A stretch of DNA of 64,000 nucleotides from Epiperipatus broadwayi (GCA_028023455.1 JAQFVV010012495.1:3926516-3990515); one strand, 5' to 3'; positions 11,057 through 23,680 are shown, numbered from the stretch's first letter. The notes: a model not told the origin generated them from the letters alone. Numbers and translations are program-made.

Positions 11057-14000
11057 CATACAAAATAAAATAAATTTTTTACGATTTTTTGTTGCTTGCA
11101 ATTCTAAAAGAATGATTGTCATAGGATACATTGTATATAAAGTTTCAATTATTCTGGAAATTAGATTTTAAAACAGAGAGCTAAAAAATAGAGTAGGTTA
11201 AATAAAAGCTACTAAAAAAAGGATTTCTTGTTATTTATAAGTGTATTCTTTAATACTAGGAGATGTAGGTGAGTATATTGTAAATGTATGTTATAGTGTT
11301 TATTTATAAATTTTGTAATCATGCGTGAGGGATTTTTATAGTCCATTACATTGTAGCATTATCTTTCATTTCTAAAAATTATTGTTATTGCTACAGCCAT
11401 TCTTTTTTTAATTTTCAATTAATATTCAATCATGTGCATAAAATAAGTAGGGCAAGCAAAAAGAAACTCATCAGTATTCAAGACCATTTAAAGTCTATTT
11501 TTACATTTATTTTGTATGTTGAGTGGGGAACCATGTTATTTGTGTGTCAATACTATTTAACCAAAGGCAACATTGAGGCACATTTAAAGGAAAATCATAG
11601 TAATTTCATGAATTGACAATTTAAATGCAGGTATGTGCAGAACTATGATTATTCAAAATTAAAACAATTCACAATTACGATCAAGATATCATGCAGCTTT
11701 CATAGACTTTGTTGAAAAAATCTTCCATGATGGCTTACATACAATAGTAGCCCTTTTCATATCCACAGTCTTATTAACTACAGTTTTGGTAACCCATGGC
11801 TTGAAAACATTAAATAAAAACAATTGAAATCCATAAATTTGAATTCAAAAATTTTACTGCTCGCCTACTGGTTTGCTATTATAAAGCTTCTTTTAGTTGG
11901 ACGCTCATTCTCAAAATTAATTATACAAAATGTTTCTCTCTCAGTGAATTACGTTATCATTTGTTTCATAAATGCATTATTCTAATTTTTTATTAATAAC
12001 TTTTGTTAATGGCTTTATATTTACATTTAAAGCAGAAGAGGATGGATAAAGCTCTGATGAAGACTGCTGGAGAGTTGAAAACTGTAAGGAAAATAAAGTT
12101 TTTTAAGAAAATTTGTTTGCATTGAAGTGTATATGAAAAAAATATTGTAAGCAATATATACATTTACATTTTTTAAATTAAATTGTATTGTAAAGTATGA
12201 ATGTACATTAAACATGTATATTATGTAAAGTTTGTTATTTATGGGAAGATGTGGAACTGAATGCAGTGGAAACTAAGAACTATGATAGTTGAGCCTTGTT
12301 TTGCACTCAATTAAATAAACTGGTGGTATTTTAAATGATATTAAATATATAGTACATACATATATCTAATTAATACAACACCTATACATGCTTGTCATCT
12401 GTAATAAACAAATAAGTTGTTGGCATATATATGTGCTTTCTACTGATATATGTAATGCTAGGCCTATTTATTGCAAAAAAATCATGCAATATATAATTAT
12501 AACAAAGCTTATTTCATCTCATTTAATAAACCATTGTTTTATCTCTGGGTTTTATCTTTAGTGCTTTCCAGCCTTGTTAATTATAATAAAGTCTATGTAT
12601 ATTTAATGACACATTGTTTTTTCTGGAGTTGTATATTGAATACTTTCTGTATTGTTAATTGTAATAAATTAAGTCCATTTCTTATTTAACACTACATAAT
12701 AACAATTAAACAATTCCAAACTAACTCAATAACCACTTAAAAAAATAAAAAGCCAATTGATTTTAACGTAAAAGTAAAACTCCTACTGCTACATGAAATG
12801 GATAAACCTGAGTCTTTTAGTAAGACATGTCCAACATAACTAATGGGGCCTGATCAAAATATATTCCAAAGATCGTATATTATTCAAAGAGGAGTTTGAA
12901 AATAAAACAACAATAAATACATCATTTTCTGTGCAAATACAATTGTTGCTTGTTCTTTTGAAAATAGTTGTGAAAGTTCTGTGATTATAATAAGATTTGA
13001 AAATCACACTATAAGTGAGAATTTAATTGAGACATATTACTTTTTCTCATGCAGATCTATAAAAGAATGAAGATCTCAAAATCTTGCCATAAAATAACAG
13101 TATTATTTGCAACAAAATATACTGCATTATAATGTAAAAATGCTGAAGGGCAGCTGAGTTAAAGGTTAATGGATGAATGTACTCTATAAGAGAGAGGCCA
13201 TATTGTCTGTATATGTGAGGCATATTGATCAGAAAGAATTTCTTGAATTGCAAGGTGAATCACTGAAAGGTACCATTACTACAACTGCTATCTACAGTAA
13301 ATTTAAGACTATTGGAACTGAAATAAAATAGTCAAGAAAAACAATGTAGTTTATGCTGAAGATGACAGCAAAAACTGCTTAAAATTGATGCGGGATGAAA
13401 ATTTTAAAATGTTACTTATTCAATCTACAATTACAATTCAGAGAAAATTTACCTACTAAAAACATTTTAAACAGGCAAAAACTCTCTATATAGTAGTGCC
13501 ACCTTGTGCTAACCAGAGTAATCAATAGTGATCATGTGATGTTTAGTGGTTTAAAAACATTTTACCTTTTCTAATTGAGATATTGAAATCATGAAGTGAA
13601 TAATAAAATATACAAATTCTGATAGTGAGTTTTAAAAAGATTAAATGTAAAAATTACTTGACATTACTATAAGCTCGTTGTCAAAGGATAATTGTTGGAA
13701 AAACATCACAAACTCTTTAATATTTCTTTGATTTTTTTTTTTAAAAACTAAGCTAAAAGGAAGATTCTATTAATAGACAAAGGGTTTTTTTTTTAGTTAT
13801 TTAGCAGATATTTTCAAACAAATGAATATAGTAATCTTCTCATATCCATGGCATTTGATTCTAAATATTAAAAAAGATACCACAATTTATGAATTGTAAC
13901 AAAGTATTGTAATAGTATGGAACTGAGGTCATTATGAGCCATTCGATATTACTATGACAAAAATAACTAATTAAAAAATGAAACAAAACTATAAGTTGAC

Positions 14001-15187
14001 TTAGTAACAACAATAATTGATTTTTTAAAAAAGGTTCATTATACATTTTTGTCACTATGAATTGTAAATGATTAAGGGTACTTATGTATTAGTCCAGTGG
14101 TGAGATTTCACTTAAAAATTAGTCTGAATATTAACTTTCTAACCTTATGATCTCATAAAATAATGTCTGCATGGGATCTTTTGACAAACTTAATCCATCA
14201 ATTTTCATAAATGGCAACAAGTAAGTTTATTTAGTATAAAATAGTGGCCTACAACATTATTTTGTGGGAGTAAACAAACGTGTATTTACATTCTGTTCTA
14301 ATCAAATTATTTGCAAAAATGATAAAGAAATAATCTTATTTCATTCAAAATAGTGACCTCTAACTTTATTTAATGAAAATTTTGAATTTACAGGTTTTTT
14401 TTTTGCAAGAAATAATGTTGTAGCAACTAAACTTTTAGCAATATACATTTATTTAAAAAAAAGAAAATCAAAAGATTGTTTCTTACAATCACTGGGGTGA
14501 ACTGAATTTTTTTATGTTCTGCAAAATGCAAACCAAAGCGTACACTATGGTTTATAAAAACAATGTTCCTATCCAGCAGCTCACGAGTTGTCACTTTCGT
14601 ATGACTTTGTGTTTTTCTCAGAATAACATACTACATGCACAAACTCTATGGCCATTTTTTGAAAGTAATGGATGACTACATTATCCTTGGTTGTGAGCAG
14701 TTCACAATTTTAATCATTTTCATTGGACAAAAAGTAGTTCAATAAATTCACTCATCAGGAATTAAAGCTAGACAGTAAATTATGTGTATATTTTACTTTT
14801 GCCAGATGATCGATTGGTCACCACAGCAAAAATTAGCAACCAAACCAACATTTTAAATAACTTTTTCTGAAAGAATATTATCTAATATTCACTTAAAAAT
14901 TAATTCATTTTCTTTTTAGAAAGATTGTAGTCTTTTATATACACATTTGTTTGTACTGGTGACTTTTAGCAACATCGGACTAATATGTAAGCACCCAATA
15001 AAGTTAATATTTGCTTTATGAAATGTGACATTTATATTGAACATTTTAAAGATAAAATAATGTACTTTCATGTATATATTTCTATATCATGAAAATATAT
15101 ATAGTTGTTTCATAATTTATTTTTTAAAAAAGATAATAAATGCAAAATTTTACTTTTTATTATAACTAAAAAATAATCATTTAATTA
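11057..15187. other. AT-rich intergenic stretch
   Basis: No gene is supported. Short open frames (11434-11616, 12471-12689, 13047-13253, 13861-14055) have low-complexity composition and no recognisable domain. A segment at 12047-12085 carries a CTGATGA then GAAA arrangement like a hammerhead core, but the other helices do not form. A fragment of hammerhead repeat family 2 lies at 13475-13560. From 14510 to 14830 the sequence is less simple but matches nothing I know. Confidence 0.5.
13475..13560 (-). repeat. End fragment of hammerhead repeat family 2
   Basis: The segment reading aaactctctatatagtagtgcca followed by accagagtaatcaatag (as separate blocks) matches the terminal part of the repeat family at 42295, 43855, 54655 and 63185. 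It lacks the hammerhead portion. Confidence 0.55.
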
Positions 15188-15317
15188 ATGTGTATTGTTT
15201 TTTTTCCTCATGTGTCATAGCATCAGCCGGGAAGCGAACCCGCTAACCCGGGACAACTATTTGTAAAGCAGCTGTCGCTGACCTCTCGACCACCAATGCT
15301 TGACATGTGTATTGTTT
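15188..15317 (-). mobile_element. Retroposed tRNA-like SINE with 13-bp target duplication
   Basis: On the minus strand, 15299-15220 folds like a tRNA. A 7-bp acceptor stem pairs GCATTGG with CTGATGC (with G-U pairs), a GTC/GAC D stem follows, and a TTCGCTT T loop sits on a 4-bp stem. The internal pol III A box TGGTCGAGAGG (15292-15282) fits its consensus fully; the B box GGTTCGCTTCC (15240-15230) has one change. The anticodon arm is damaged. A short tail ending in an A-run follows (T-run at 15198-15205 on plus). The unit is bracketed by perfect repeats atgtgtattgttt at 15188-15200 and 15305-15317. These are hallmarks of LINE-driven retroposition, so it is a SINE or tRNA retropseudogene, not a working tRNA gene. 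Confidence 0.8.
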
Positions 15318-18180
15318 AAAGATAAGGAAGAAGTTTCTTTATTTTATTCTCTTTCATTTATAAAAAAAAAATTAAAAAAATAGATGTAGAATTATTTTGG
15401 AAATATATTTATTATGCTTGATCAAAAATGTTTTTTTTCTTTTTTGATTTAACTTTTATTCTGTACTCTGTAATTTATTTATATTGAATGAGAAAGAGTT
15501 TATTAACAATTTTTTAAAAAATAATTTTTTTATTGATCAAACTAAAATTCTGATTGGACAGAGTAGCCTATTGTTATTGGGCATATAAATAGACATTGTA
15601 TGAGTCTCTCTCTCTCTCTCTCTTGGTTTCTGCTTCTTATTCCTGCATGTGTGTTCCTGCTCAAGCCATCCAGATGTTTCTGCTATTCCTATTGTTTGTA
15701 GAAGTCAACCTAGGAGCAATTGTAGCCAAGAAACTACTTTGGTAGGGTGATTAAAGGCTATCAACATTTGGAGCCAATATTAATAAAGAACTATTAATTG
15801 ACAGAATTCGATGGTGACAAAATTCATTGAGAAAATGAAACAAAGAAGAATGCAACGTTAAAACTTCTGTGTGTGCCAGTCCAGATTCTGTATCATGTAG
15901 CCCTCCTGTAGAAAAATCATTTGTTACTTTCTTGGAGTGAGAAAAGAGATGGTAGTAACCTGTGCAAGGTCAGCTGCTGCCTGCCTGGAATGGATCAAGT
16001 GGTCAACTTATAACATGTATTCCATTAAACCTGTCATAACAATTATTTCCACCTGCCATGAAGACTTTAGAAGTTAATATTTGTTAATAATTATGTATTC
16101 TCTAAACATGGTAATATACTTAAAGTCTGGTCTAATTAACTAATGATTTTTGGATAAGATGAAATTTTATTTATTTTATTAACTGAATGAGTCATTATTA
16201 TTATTTTTGTTAATTTAATCTAAATATAATTTTATTTGTATTTATTTTCTAATAATTTACATTTGATATCTGCTGTGGGTTTTAAATATAGATATCATAA
16301 GGTGTTTAATTAAATAAATTTGTTTATTGTTAAAATTCATTTTGTGTGGGTAATTTCATCTCTTTCCATGAAAATAAGTTTAAACTTTATAACTATTCTT
16401 TTTGAGTTCATGCTTGCTGATGAGAAAATATTGAGAAGTATAGAATCCACCAACAGGGGGGAGGTGTATATCTAAATTTGCTCTTTAATCGTATAATATA
16501 ATTTCTTAATTAGAAATGGCACTTAAGTGTGAGTAATTCATAATCCTATAAAGATATTGTTTGGCTGAAGAGATATATTAGTTGTAGAGTTATTAAAAGG
16601 GATGGTCATCATCAGTGATCATCATCATAAGTAATATAATTTAGATAAGCTACATGTCATTGCATATTTAACATTATATAGAATTCTTTTACAATTTGAG
16701 ATTTGAATAGTTTTAAAAGCTAAAATGTTGTAGTGGTGTCATGGGCCAAATTATGTGATGGTGACAGGTTGTTCCATAAAAATGTAGTCAAAGAAATAGT
16801 CATGAATGATTAAAATATAAATAGTAGTTAAACGGGCAACCAGCACATGGATAATTTAAGTATAAATGATCCCCTTTCTATATCTTTTAGTATATTGTCT
16901 GAGTCTAATTTCTAAATGAGCATAAAATAACTTCTTGCCATCCTATGAATGATTGCATTCTGTTACAATATGTATAATGTAAAATTTTGACACAGATGCA
17001 TGAACATGTTGTACATACATGTTGAAAGCATGTATAACATATATATAGATAATCAAAATTACCCCAACTTCACAATTCAACCAGATTAGCCAAAAAAAAT
17101 ATAAACTCTAAATCACTACCAATGGTTTCACTGCTACAAGAAGACTTCTTAAGTGTAAAGAACTACAAATTAACAACATATATAAACTATACATTACCCA
17201 CAATTCCACTTACTTCCCATCCACACTTAATATTAAAAGAACTTTTAAATAAGTTAATTGCTTCAGAATTATAAATTTTTAATAATAAAGATTCTTTAAT
17301 TCTTTTTTTAATTTCATTTCTCTCAAAGAAATATGTAGATGGGATTAAACACTAAATAAATAACATTGTTAACTAAAAAACTTAAATGTAAAAATTAAAA
17401 GAACTTTTCATTAATTTCTCATTTTCTTATTTGTTCAATATTATTTTTTCAAATTATATAGGAAACTGAAGCTATGAATAAGAATAAATCATGTGTACAA
17501 GGAAATGGCTTCATATTTCTTGCAAATCAAAGACAGATATTTGACTTTCATTACATTTCTAGAATTAAGTCAATGGAATATTTCCATAAAAAATTTACTC
17601 ACTTGTATTGAATTATAAAGTAATTAATGCTGCTGCATTAATTTCCTAGAATGCCCCCCCCCATTCCTTGAAGTGCCAAGAAAATCTGTCTGATTAGCAA
17701 AACTTCACATAGAAAAGTCATATATATGGCTCCGATAATGAAATATTCAAATTTAACATATTTGTCAAGAGAACTACTGCTACTAATGTACATAGTGAAA
17801 TGTAATAATCATTAAACTCAGGGTTTCCTCTCTGGTAATTTCCAAAACTTGACTCATCTAAGTTTCAGCATGGTAGTTACTAAAATAAATTTAAATTTGC
17901 AGCATTATATTTTTACTTAAAATTGTAATTTTTCAACATTCAATTTGTTTTTGAGAAGTAGAACATAACACAAAAGGATTAGAAACTACTGATATAAATT
18001 AATTTGAATTGAAGGATGAGTATCAGTGCACTAACTGTAAAATCAAGAATATAATGATACTATGTTCTGACCTTATCTCTGAAAGAGTGCCATGGTCTTA
18101 TCGTACTGATTCTGGTTTTATGTTTTACCTTTATGATGTTATGAAAATTTGTTGACTTTTTTTTCATCAATTGCATGCTT
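15318..18180. other. Intergenic stretch with an LTR-like or promoter-like patch
   Basis: No gene is supported. Around 15575-15770 a tataaata box precedes a (TC)n run (15606-15622) and a less AT-rich segment, ending near a cattt-ggagcc stretch that recalls an LTR/primer-binding junction. No partner LTR is seen. The remainder is AT-rich with a C run near 17654. Confidence 0.4.
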
Positions 18181-18227
18181 GATAATAGCAATTATTATTA
18201 TTATTATTTTTTTTTTCTAGGTTAAAA

Positions 18228-18248
18228 TTATATTATTATTATTATTAT

Positions 18249-18325
<77 letters not shown>

Positions 18326-18343
18326 TTATTATTATTATTATTA
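18228..18343. repeat. Compound (ATT)n / (CTA)n microsatellite
   Basis: An ATT run leads into about 75 bp of pure CTA repeats and returns to ATT. More irregular ACC/ATC triplets continue to about 18395. The minus-strand frame through it (poly-Ser/Asn) is an artefact of the triplet repeat. Confidence 0.95.
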
Positions 18344-18575
18344 CTACCATCGCCACCATTACCATCACCACCACCACTACCTGTATTACTACTATTATAA
18401 TTATTGTTATACAACATTGAGAATAAACATACTTTATTGAATGACTTTAATATTATTTTAAAGATTCTTATGAATCAGTATCTACTTTCCATTAGTATTT
18501 TTAATATGCATATTGAAAAATGTAATCATTTTTAAACAATTCTAATTAAAAATCATTATAGCATTGCAAATTTAA

Positions 18576-18581
18576 TTTATT
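18576..18581 (-). terminator. Candidate polyadenylation signal of the LRR gene
   Basis: AATAAA on the minus strand, about 86 nt past the stop codon. A second candidate lies at 18433-18438. In such AT-rich sequence the hexamer also arises by chance. Confidence 0.35.
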
Positions 18582-18666
18582 TCTTAACAGTTTTAATTTA
18601 TATTTACAAATAAATATACAATAATTTACAAATTTAATCATTAATCATATTAATGCATAGATGATA

Positions 18667-20274
18667 TCACAGCTCGAGCTCATCTTCTTCACATGTGGGC
18701 TTAGGTTCAATTAAAGGTGGTTGCTCATCATATGTATATAGTTTTTTTAATTTAGATAATTTTTTAAAAAGATTTTTATTTATATTATTATATAAATTAT
18801 TATGAAGATCTAATGAATTTAGATTTGTCATTTCATCAAATGAACCCATATTGAAAGCTGTTATTTTATTTTGTGACAAATCAATTTTTTCAAGTTGTGG
18901 AAGTTTAAAAATACCTTTTAAGATAATATTTATCTTATTTGATGCAAGGTTAAGTTGTTTTAATAGGACTAAGTCATTAAATACTCCTTTAAGTATGCTT
19001 CCAATTTGATTGTTATTTAGATCTAAAAGTTCTAGTTTTAACAATCCATCAAAAATTCCTTTGGAAAGCTGCTGCAGTCGATTTCCTGCAAGGGAAAGAT
19101 ATTTTAAGTTGGGCATTTCAAGAAATGATTGTGGATCAACATGCTGGATGTGATTATTCAGCAACTTCAAAGTTTCTAGTTTGTGTAATCCTCGAAAGGT
19201 GTCTCTGTGAATGCGTTTAATGTTATTTTGGTAAAGATGCAATTCTTCTAATTCTGCTAAATTTACAAATAAACCTTCAACGTGAGATAAGCTGTTATAT
19301 CCAAGAATAAGAATTTTTAAGTTTTTCAAGGGTGTAAAAGAATGAGGTTTGACATATGATAAAGAATTGTCGCTCAAATCGAGCAAAGTCAAATTGCTAT
19401 GTTGTCCAAAAGTATAATCCGCGATGGCTCTAATTTTATTACCACATAAATGTAACTCCTTTAAAGATCTCGTAAAAGAGATTTGTTCATTTATTAAATC
19501 TATATTATTATAACACAGATTTAGAATTGTAAGAGCTTGAAGTTCATGAAAACCTGTCAAGGAATCTAACTTATTGTCTTCTAAATAAATTTCTTTAAGA
19601 GTTTGTTTGGAGTTAATAAATATTGTTTGAGAAATTGACGAAATATTATTATAAGATAAATTTATTTTTTCTAACACTTTTAAACGCGTAAAGCCTGATA
19701 TTCGATGTAACAAATTATTTTTTAGATTGATTTCTTTTAAACTATTTTCCGCATATAAAAATATAGAAGAGGGAAGAACTTGCAACTTGTTGAAAGCTAA
19801 GTTTAATTTCTTTAATTTTTTCAATTTACGTAAAGGAAATGCAGTGGTTAGCTGGTTGTGACTAAGATTTATTTCTAAAAGTTCATCTTCTAAACCTGAA
19901 AAGGCACTATTTTCAATGGTGTGGATATTTGAACGAACAAACTTCAAACGTTTTATTTTTAAATTAAATTGTTCAAAATATTGGGAAGGTATTGTTGTTA
20001 TATCAGCACATTTAATAGATAAACTATTAATTGTTCCACTAAGTTGTTTAAGCAATCTACTTAGTTCGAAAAGTCTAAAACGTCGATTCTTATTAGCACC
20101 AACATAATCACAGAGCCCTGGACATAGAGAACATGTGACGTTTAATCCCAACGGGTTTAAGTCATCGCACTGGCAGGGAAATATGATATTACTAGCCGGG
20201 CACTTGAAAGACGAAACTATTTGAGCGAAAAATAAAATACTTCCACAAAAAAAAGCAAGCTGGGTGGATCTTAC
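18667..20274 (-). CDS. Secreted leucine-rich-repeat protein, main coding exon
   Basis: This exon encodes residues 2-536 of a predicted secreted LRR protein. A hydrophobic signal segment (LAFFCGSILFFAQIVSSF, residues 7-24) is followed by an N-terminal LRR cap with cysteines (CPAS...PCQCDD, then VTCSLCPGLC). About 17 LRRs of 22-25 residues follow, with the LxxLxLxxNxL pattern (for example LTLLDLSDNSLSYV, LKYLSLAGNRLQQL). The acidic end is PTCEEDELEL, with no full C-terminal cap, membrane span or GPI signal seen. Translation must run upstream of the TTG at 20151, since the frame stays open and supplies the cap and signal peptide. It reaches a pyrimidine-rich AG acceptor at 20275-20276, with an in-frame TAG just beyond. 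The nearest type I can name is the secreted LRR proteins of arthropods (such as those annotated as oplophorus-luciferin 2-monooxygenase non-catalytic subunit-like). Ligand and function are unknown. Confidence 0.88.
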   Translation of the reverse strand, partial: VRSTQLAFFCGSILFFAQIVSSFKCPASNIIFPCQCDDLNPLGLNVTCSLCPGLCDYVGANKNRRFRLFELSRLLKQLSGTINSLSIKCADITTIPSQYFEQFNLKIKRLKFVRSNIHTIENSAFSGLEDELLEINLSHNQLTTAFPLRKLKKLKKLNLAFNKLQVLPSSIFLYAENSLKEINLKNNLLHRISGFTRLKVLEKINLSYNNISSISQTIFINSKQTLKEIYLEDNKLDSLTGFHELQALTILNLCYNNIDLINEQISFTRSLKELHLCGNKIRAIADYTFGQHSNLTLLDLSDNSLSYVKPHSFTPLKNLKILILGYNSLSHVEGLFVNLAELEELHLYQNNIKRIHRDTFRGLHKLETLKLLNNHIQHVDPQSFLEMPNLKYLSLAGNRLQQLSKGIFDGLLKLELLDLNNNQIGSILKGVFNDLVLLKQLNLASNKINIILKGIFKLPQLEKIDLSQNKITAFNMGSFDEMTNLNSLDLHNNLYNNINKNLFKKLSKLKKLYTYDEQPPLIEPKPTCEEDELEL

Positions 20275-22920
20275 CTAAAAAACAATAAAAAAAGGTAACG
20301 TTAAAAAAAAAAAAAATTATAAATTTTGAAATTTATAAATTAATAAAAGTAATTAATTATATTGATATATAGTAGCTTTAGGGGACTTCAGGCTACTAAA
20401 GTGCCGAATTCACAAAATTTGTGAGATCTGGTTGCTTAGATAGTATAATTATAATTACGGCCCTTAATGTATTAACATATATATATACATTTATAATGGG
20501 CAATACACTCTCACACACAAAATCAGTCTAAAATAAATATAATAAACAAAAAGTTCTGAAATAAATTCTATAATATAAATAATAGTTAGTTTATGGTATG
20601 TACATCATCCTGGGTAACATTTAACAGTTAAAATTTATTGAATAAACAATATAATGGTATTAATATACATAAATTATGGAAAATTGGACATTAACACGAG
20701 AACGCGAATGATGTGTGACTTTAATGCGATTTTTTTTATTTTTTAAATTTAACTGTTGTATACTATTATATATATTTGTGTTTTAAATATTATTGAGTTT
20801 CTTCTAGAATTTTTTTTGTTTTTATATATCTCATCTATATATATATAGATAGTATCATTGGTTTGTTTACAATATTTATTTGCCTTGATTGCCTAATCTA
20901 ACTTCAGATGAAATTGTACCTTAAAAAGATTAGGTAAATAATAAACATCAAATAACATCACAATTATTAAGTTATTATTGGCAGTAGAAAGCGTCGTCAT
21001 GTTGTTTAAATAAAAGCCAGTCGTCAGCGACTTCAGAATCAAATGCATAATTTTATTTATCACACATACACATTAGTAAAGCCTACAAATGCACCAGAGC
21101 GCATTAATTTAAGTTTTATAAGAATCACATAACTTATTTGAGCTCGTGATTATTTCTTACGCCTATTAAATACAACTATCAAAAGAAAAAATTATTGGCG
21201 TTAACGATATTAATTTTTAAATAAAAATTGTATTACAGAATATAAAATCTTTAATTATTATTTCTTAAAACTAATAAATAATTTCAAGAATATAAGGCCA
21301 CTTCACAATAAAGAAGATTTTCACCCTCCCCCCCCCCCCGCTCATGCCCAAAGCAAACAAACAACAACTTAAAAACCTTTCTGCTTTTACAACTTAAATG
21401 TAGAATTATTTTCACGGAGAAGTTTAACCCAGTATTAAGTGAGATAGACTTGATAACTAAAGTTTATTGCCTGATCAATTGAGTCGAACTATTGTCTCAA
21501 CCGGATTCTTTGTTGCTCAACATCTCTAACAAACAAATAAATTAATAAACAATTAAGCATTTCAAAAACATATTTATGTAATATAGCCTTGCTTATTTCT
21601 CTAGCTATACATAAGTGTTTGAGAATTCGGTTTCTGCTTTGTATATGAAAAAACTCAAAACTATATTTACGTCAATCGCTGTTGAAGCAGCGGGTTCTAA
21701 TTTGATTGTTATCAACATTAGAATACTTTGAAAGTTTCGTGTGACATGTTTTATGGGCGGTCCGAACTAATAAATGCTACATTCTATTCATTTTGCTTTT
21801 TTTTTTAAAAACAAAAACATCAATTTTGTTAGTTTGTCAAACGTACAATATTATCAGTATTTCATACTTGCAAAATTTAATAAATTTATTTAAAATTGTC
21901 AATATTTAATTTAAAAAAGAGAGAAAGTGTATCTCCGATAACCAAAGGCGGGATGATTTTTGCCTTAATTATTATAGCTTGCTTCATTTAACTATCAAAT
22001 ATTCGCGAAAAAGAAAAGAAATGTAATCTTAGCGAAGCTCAACTCAGACGGTATCGGATGGCAACAACTTGATGTTTAGAGATAAGGCTGGCGATTTACA
22101 GCCGATTGCCGTAACGTTGTTAGATTCTGACTAAACTGTGATCAATTAAACTGACGACGTAAATCTGTCGCCACTTCGTATTTCTCCATAGTTCTTTACA
22201 AAATCAACTGATGGATTGATATGAGATGTAAACAATGTTTAATTGATGATCGCTACAAAACGCAAAGATGAGATCTGCGTTTTCTCTGATCTCCAGGAAT
22301 AAAAAAGACCGACAAACCAAATCTAGCCTTTGAATTTTATTAAATAAATGTAAAAAATAAGACTTGCTATAGGAATCTCTCTTTAAAAAATAAAATAAAA
22401 CTTCAACCTAATGTGATCGCTTTTAAATAGATACTTCTTCTTTTCTACATATCTTGTTATTATCGGACAAAATGCATAATTTCAACACGGTAAATTATAA
22501 TGAATCACATCTGAAATATTCCAAGTACTTTTTTACTCGATCGTAATTAAACAGGGGGGGGGGGGGTTACAATAATCTCAAACTTTTATAAACCAATGAA
22601 AAAATTAATAATTATTTAGAATATCATGCATTTATATTAATATTCATTTAAATATTTATTAAATGGTGTTAATCATAAATATTTGCTAAAAAAAAAAAAA
22701 ATACTCATAGATATATTCACGTTATTACACCAATAAATTTAAAACAATGATGTTTGATATTTAAGTGTTATATGAATCACTAATAAAAATTATTAACATA
22801 CTTTCCATTAAGAGATTTATAAAAGTCATAAGGGCAGCACATTTGACATTTATCAATTAACGTGTAGTGATTTGCTATATATATATACTGAACAATGATA
22901 AAGATATGTGTAAGAGATTG

Positions 22921-22978
22921 TGATCTGGGTCAACTGATGAGTGCTGGTTGCAGCATGAAATGTGCATCTTGGGGATCA
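22921..22978 (+). ncRNA. Type I hammerhead ribozyme, family 1 copy a (core intact)
   Basis: CTGATGA at 22934-22940; stem II GTGCTG/CAGCAT (22941-22946, 22951-22956) with loop GTTG; GAAA at 22957-22960. Stem III is the short ATG-TG-CAT hairpin (22960-22967), then C at 22968 as the predicted cleavage-site base. Stem I is TCAA with TTGG (22930-22933, 22969-22972), then an internal loop (TGGG opposite G), then TGATC with GATCA (22921-22925, 22974-22978). All conserved core bases are present; the stem II closing pair is G-U. The fold is by eye. It sits inside the LRR intron on the opposite strand. Confidence 0.72.
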
Positions 22979-23324
22979 TACATCTTTTTCACATGTCTTT
23001 GATCATATGTTTATAATTACAACCCTCCACAAAGTGTTAAAAGCAGATAAAAAACAGTCCCTACCTTGCATAAGAGTGGTGTAGTGAAAATTAAATTACA
23101 GAAATATTATTCATTATGGATAATATCTAGTCTAATAATTGACTAATAAAAATCATTATTATATGGATTTGGTCTTATAGTTGTAGATATATATAACCAT
23201 GAAGTATAAATTTCAGCGAATACTTTTTAAAGTAACGTGATATATCGAATGACTTCAGTTTACATTGCTGTTTCAGCAGCTTACTTTTTTCTTTCACCAC
23301 ATGCTACCTATTGTAAACTTCAGT

Positions 23325-23680
23325 AACTAATAGGCACTAGATGATAATACTTAATAAATCCCTGTCCAACACTCTCTTATTCAATATTCCCAGACTAATT
23401 TTAAGGTTATGGCTTTTATCAATGAGGAATTTGGATATTGTTGGAATTAGTGAGAGGTAAATGATGGGTACTAGAGAAAAGTGCATTATATCTTAAAGGT
23501 CTAGGTGCACTGTTCCAAAATACAAAGAAGCTCACTGATAGAAACCACAAGCTGGAAATTGGTTTGGAGATATTGGATAGGCAGCACTGGATTAAGATTT
23601 ATTAAGACTACCAACTGACATCTATTAATTTCTAAAGCTTACAGTAGATGGCACAATGAAATAAAAAAATATTTTTTAAT
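23325..23680. repeat. Eroded inverted pair of hammerhead repeat family 2
   Basis: The left half (about 23325-23460) is a minus-strand copy and the right half (about 23495-23665) a plus-strand copy of the family seen at 42295 and 43855. Shared blocks are ggtctaggtgcactgttc, ctcactgata and atattggatag. Both hammerhead cores have lost conserved bases (CTGATAG on plus, TTGATAA on minus), so neither should cleave. Confidence 0.65.

Noticed and set aside
12047-12085. CTGATGA...GAAA arrangement suggesting another hammerhead
   Set aside because: An extra base precedes stem II, stem III would need a long loop, and no stem I partner pairs with the bases before CTGATGA.
15220-15299. Functional tRNA gene
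   Set aside because: The anticodon arm is damaged, and the unit has an A-tail and a 13-bp target duplication, so it is retroposed.
15560-15775. Solo LTR with primer-binding site
   Set aside because: A TATA-like box and ggagcc stretch are suggestive, but no partner LTR, no target duplication and no gag/pol domains were found.
18217-18417. Open frame encoding Ser/Asn/Gly runs
   Set aside because: It is the translation of a triplet microsatellite.
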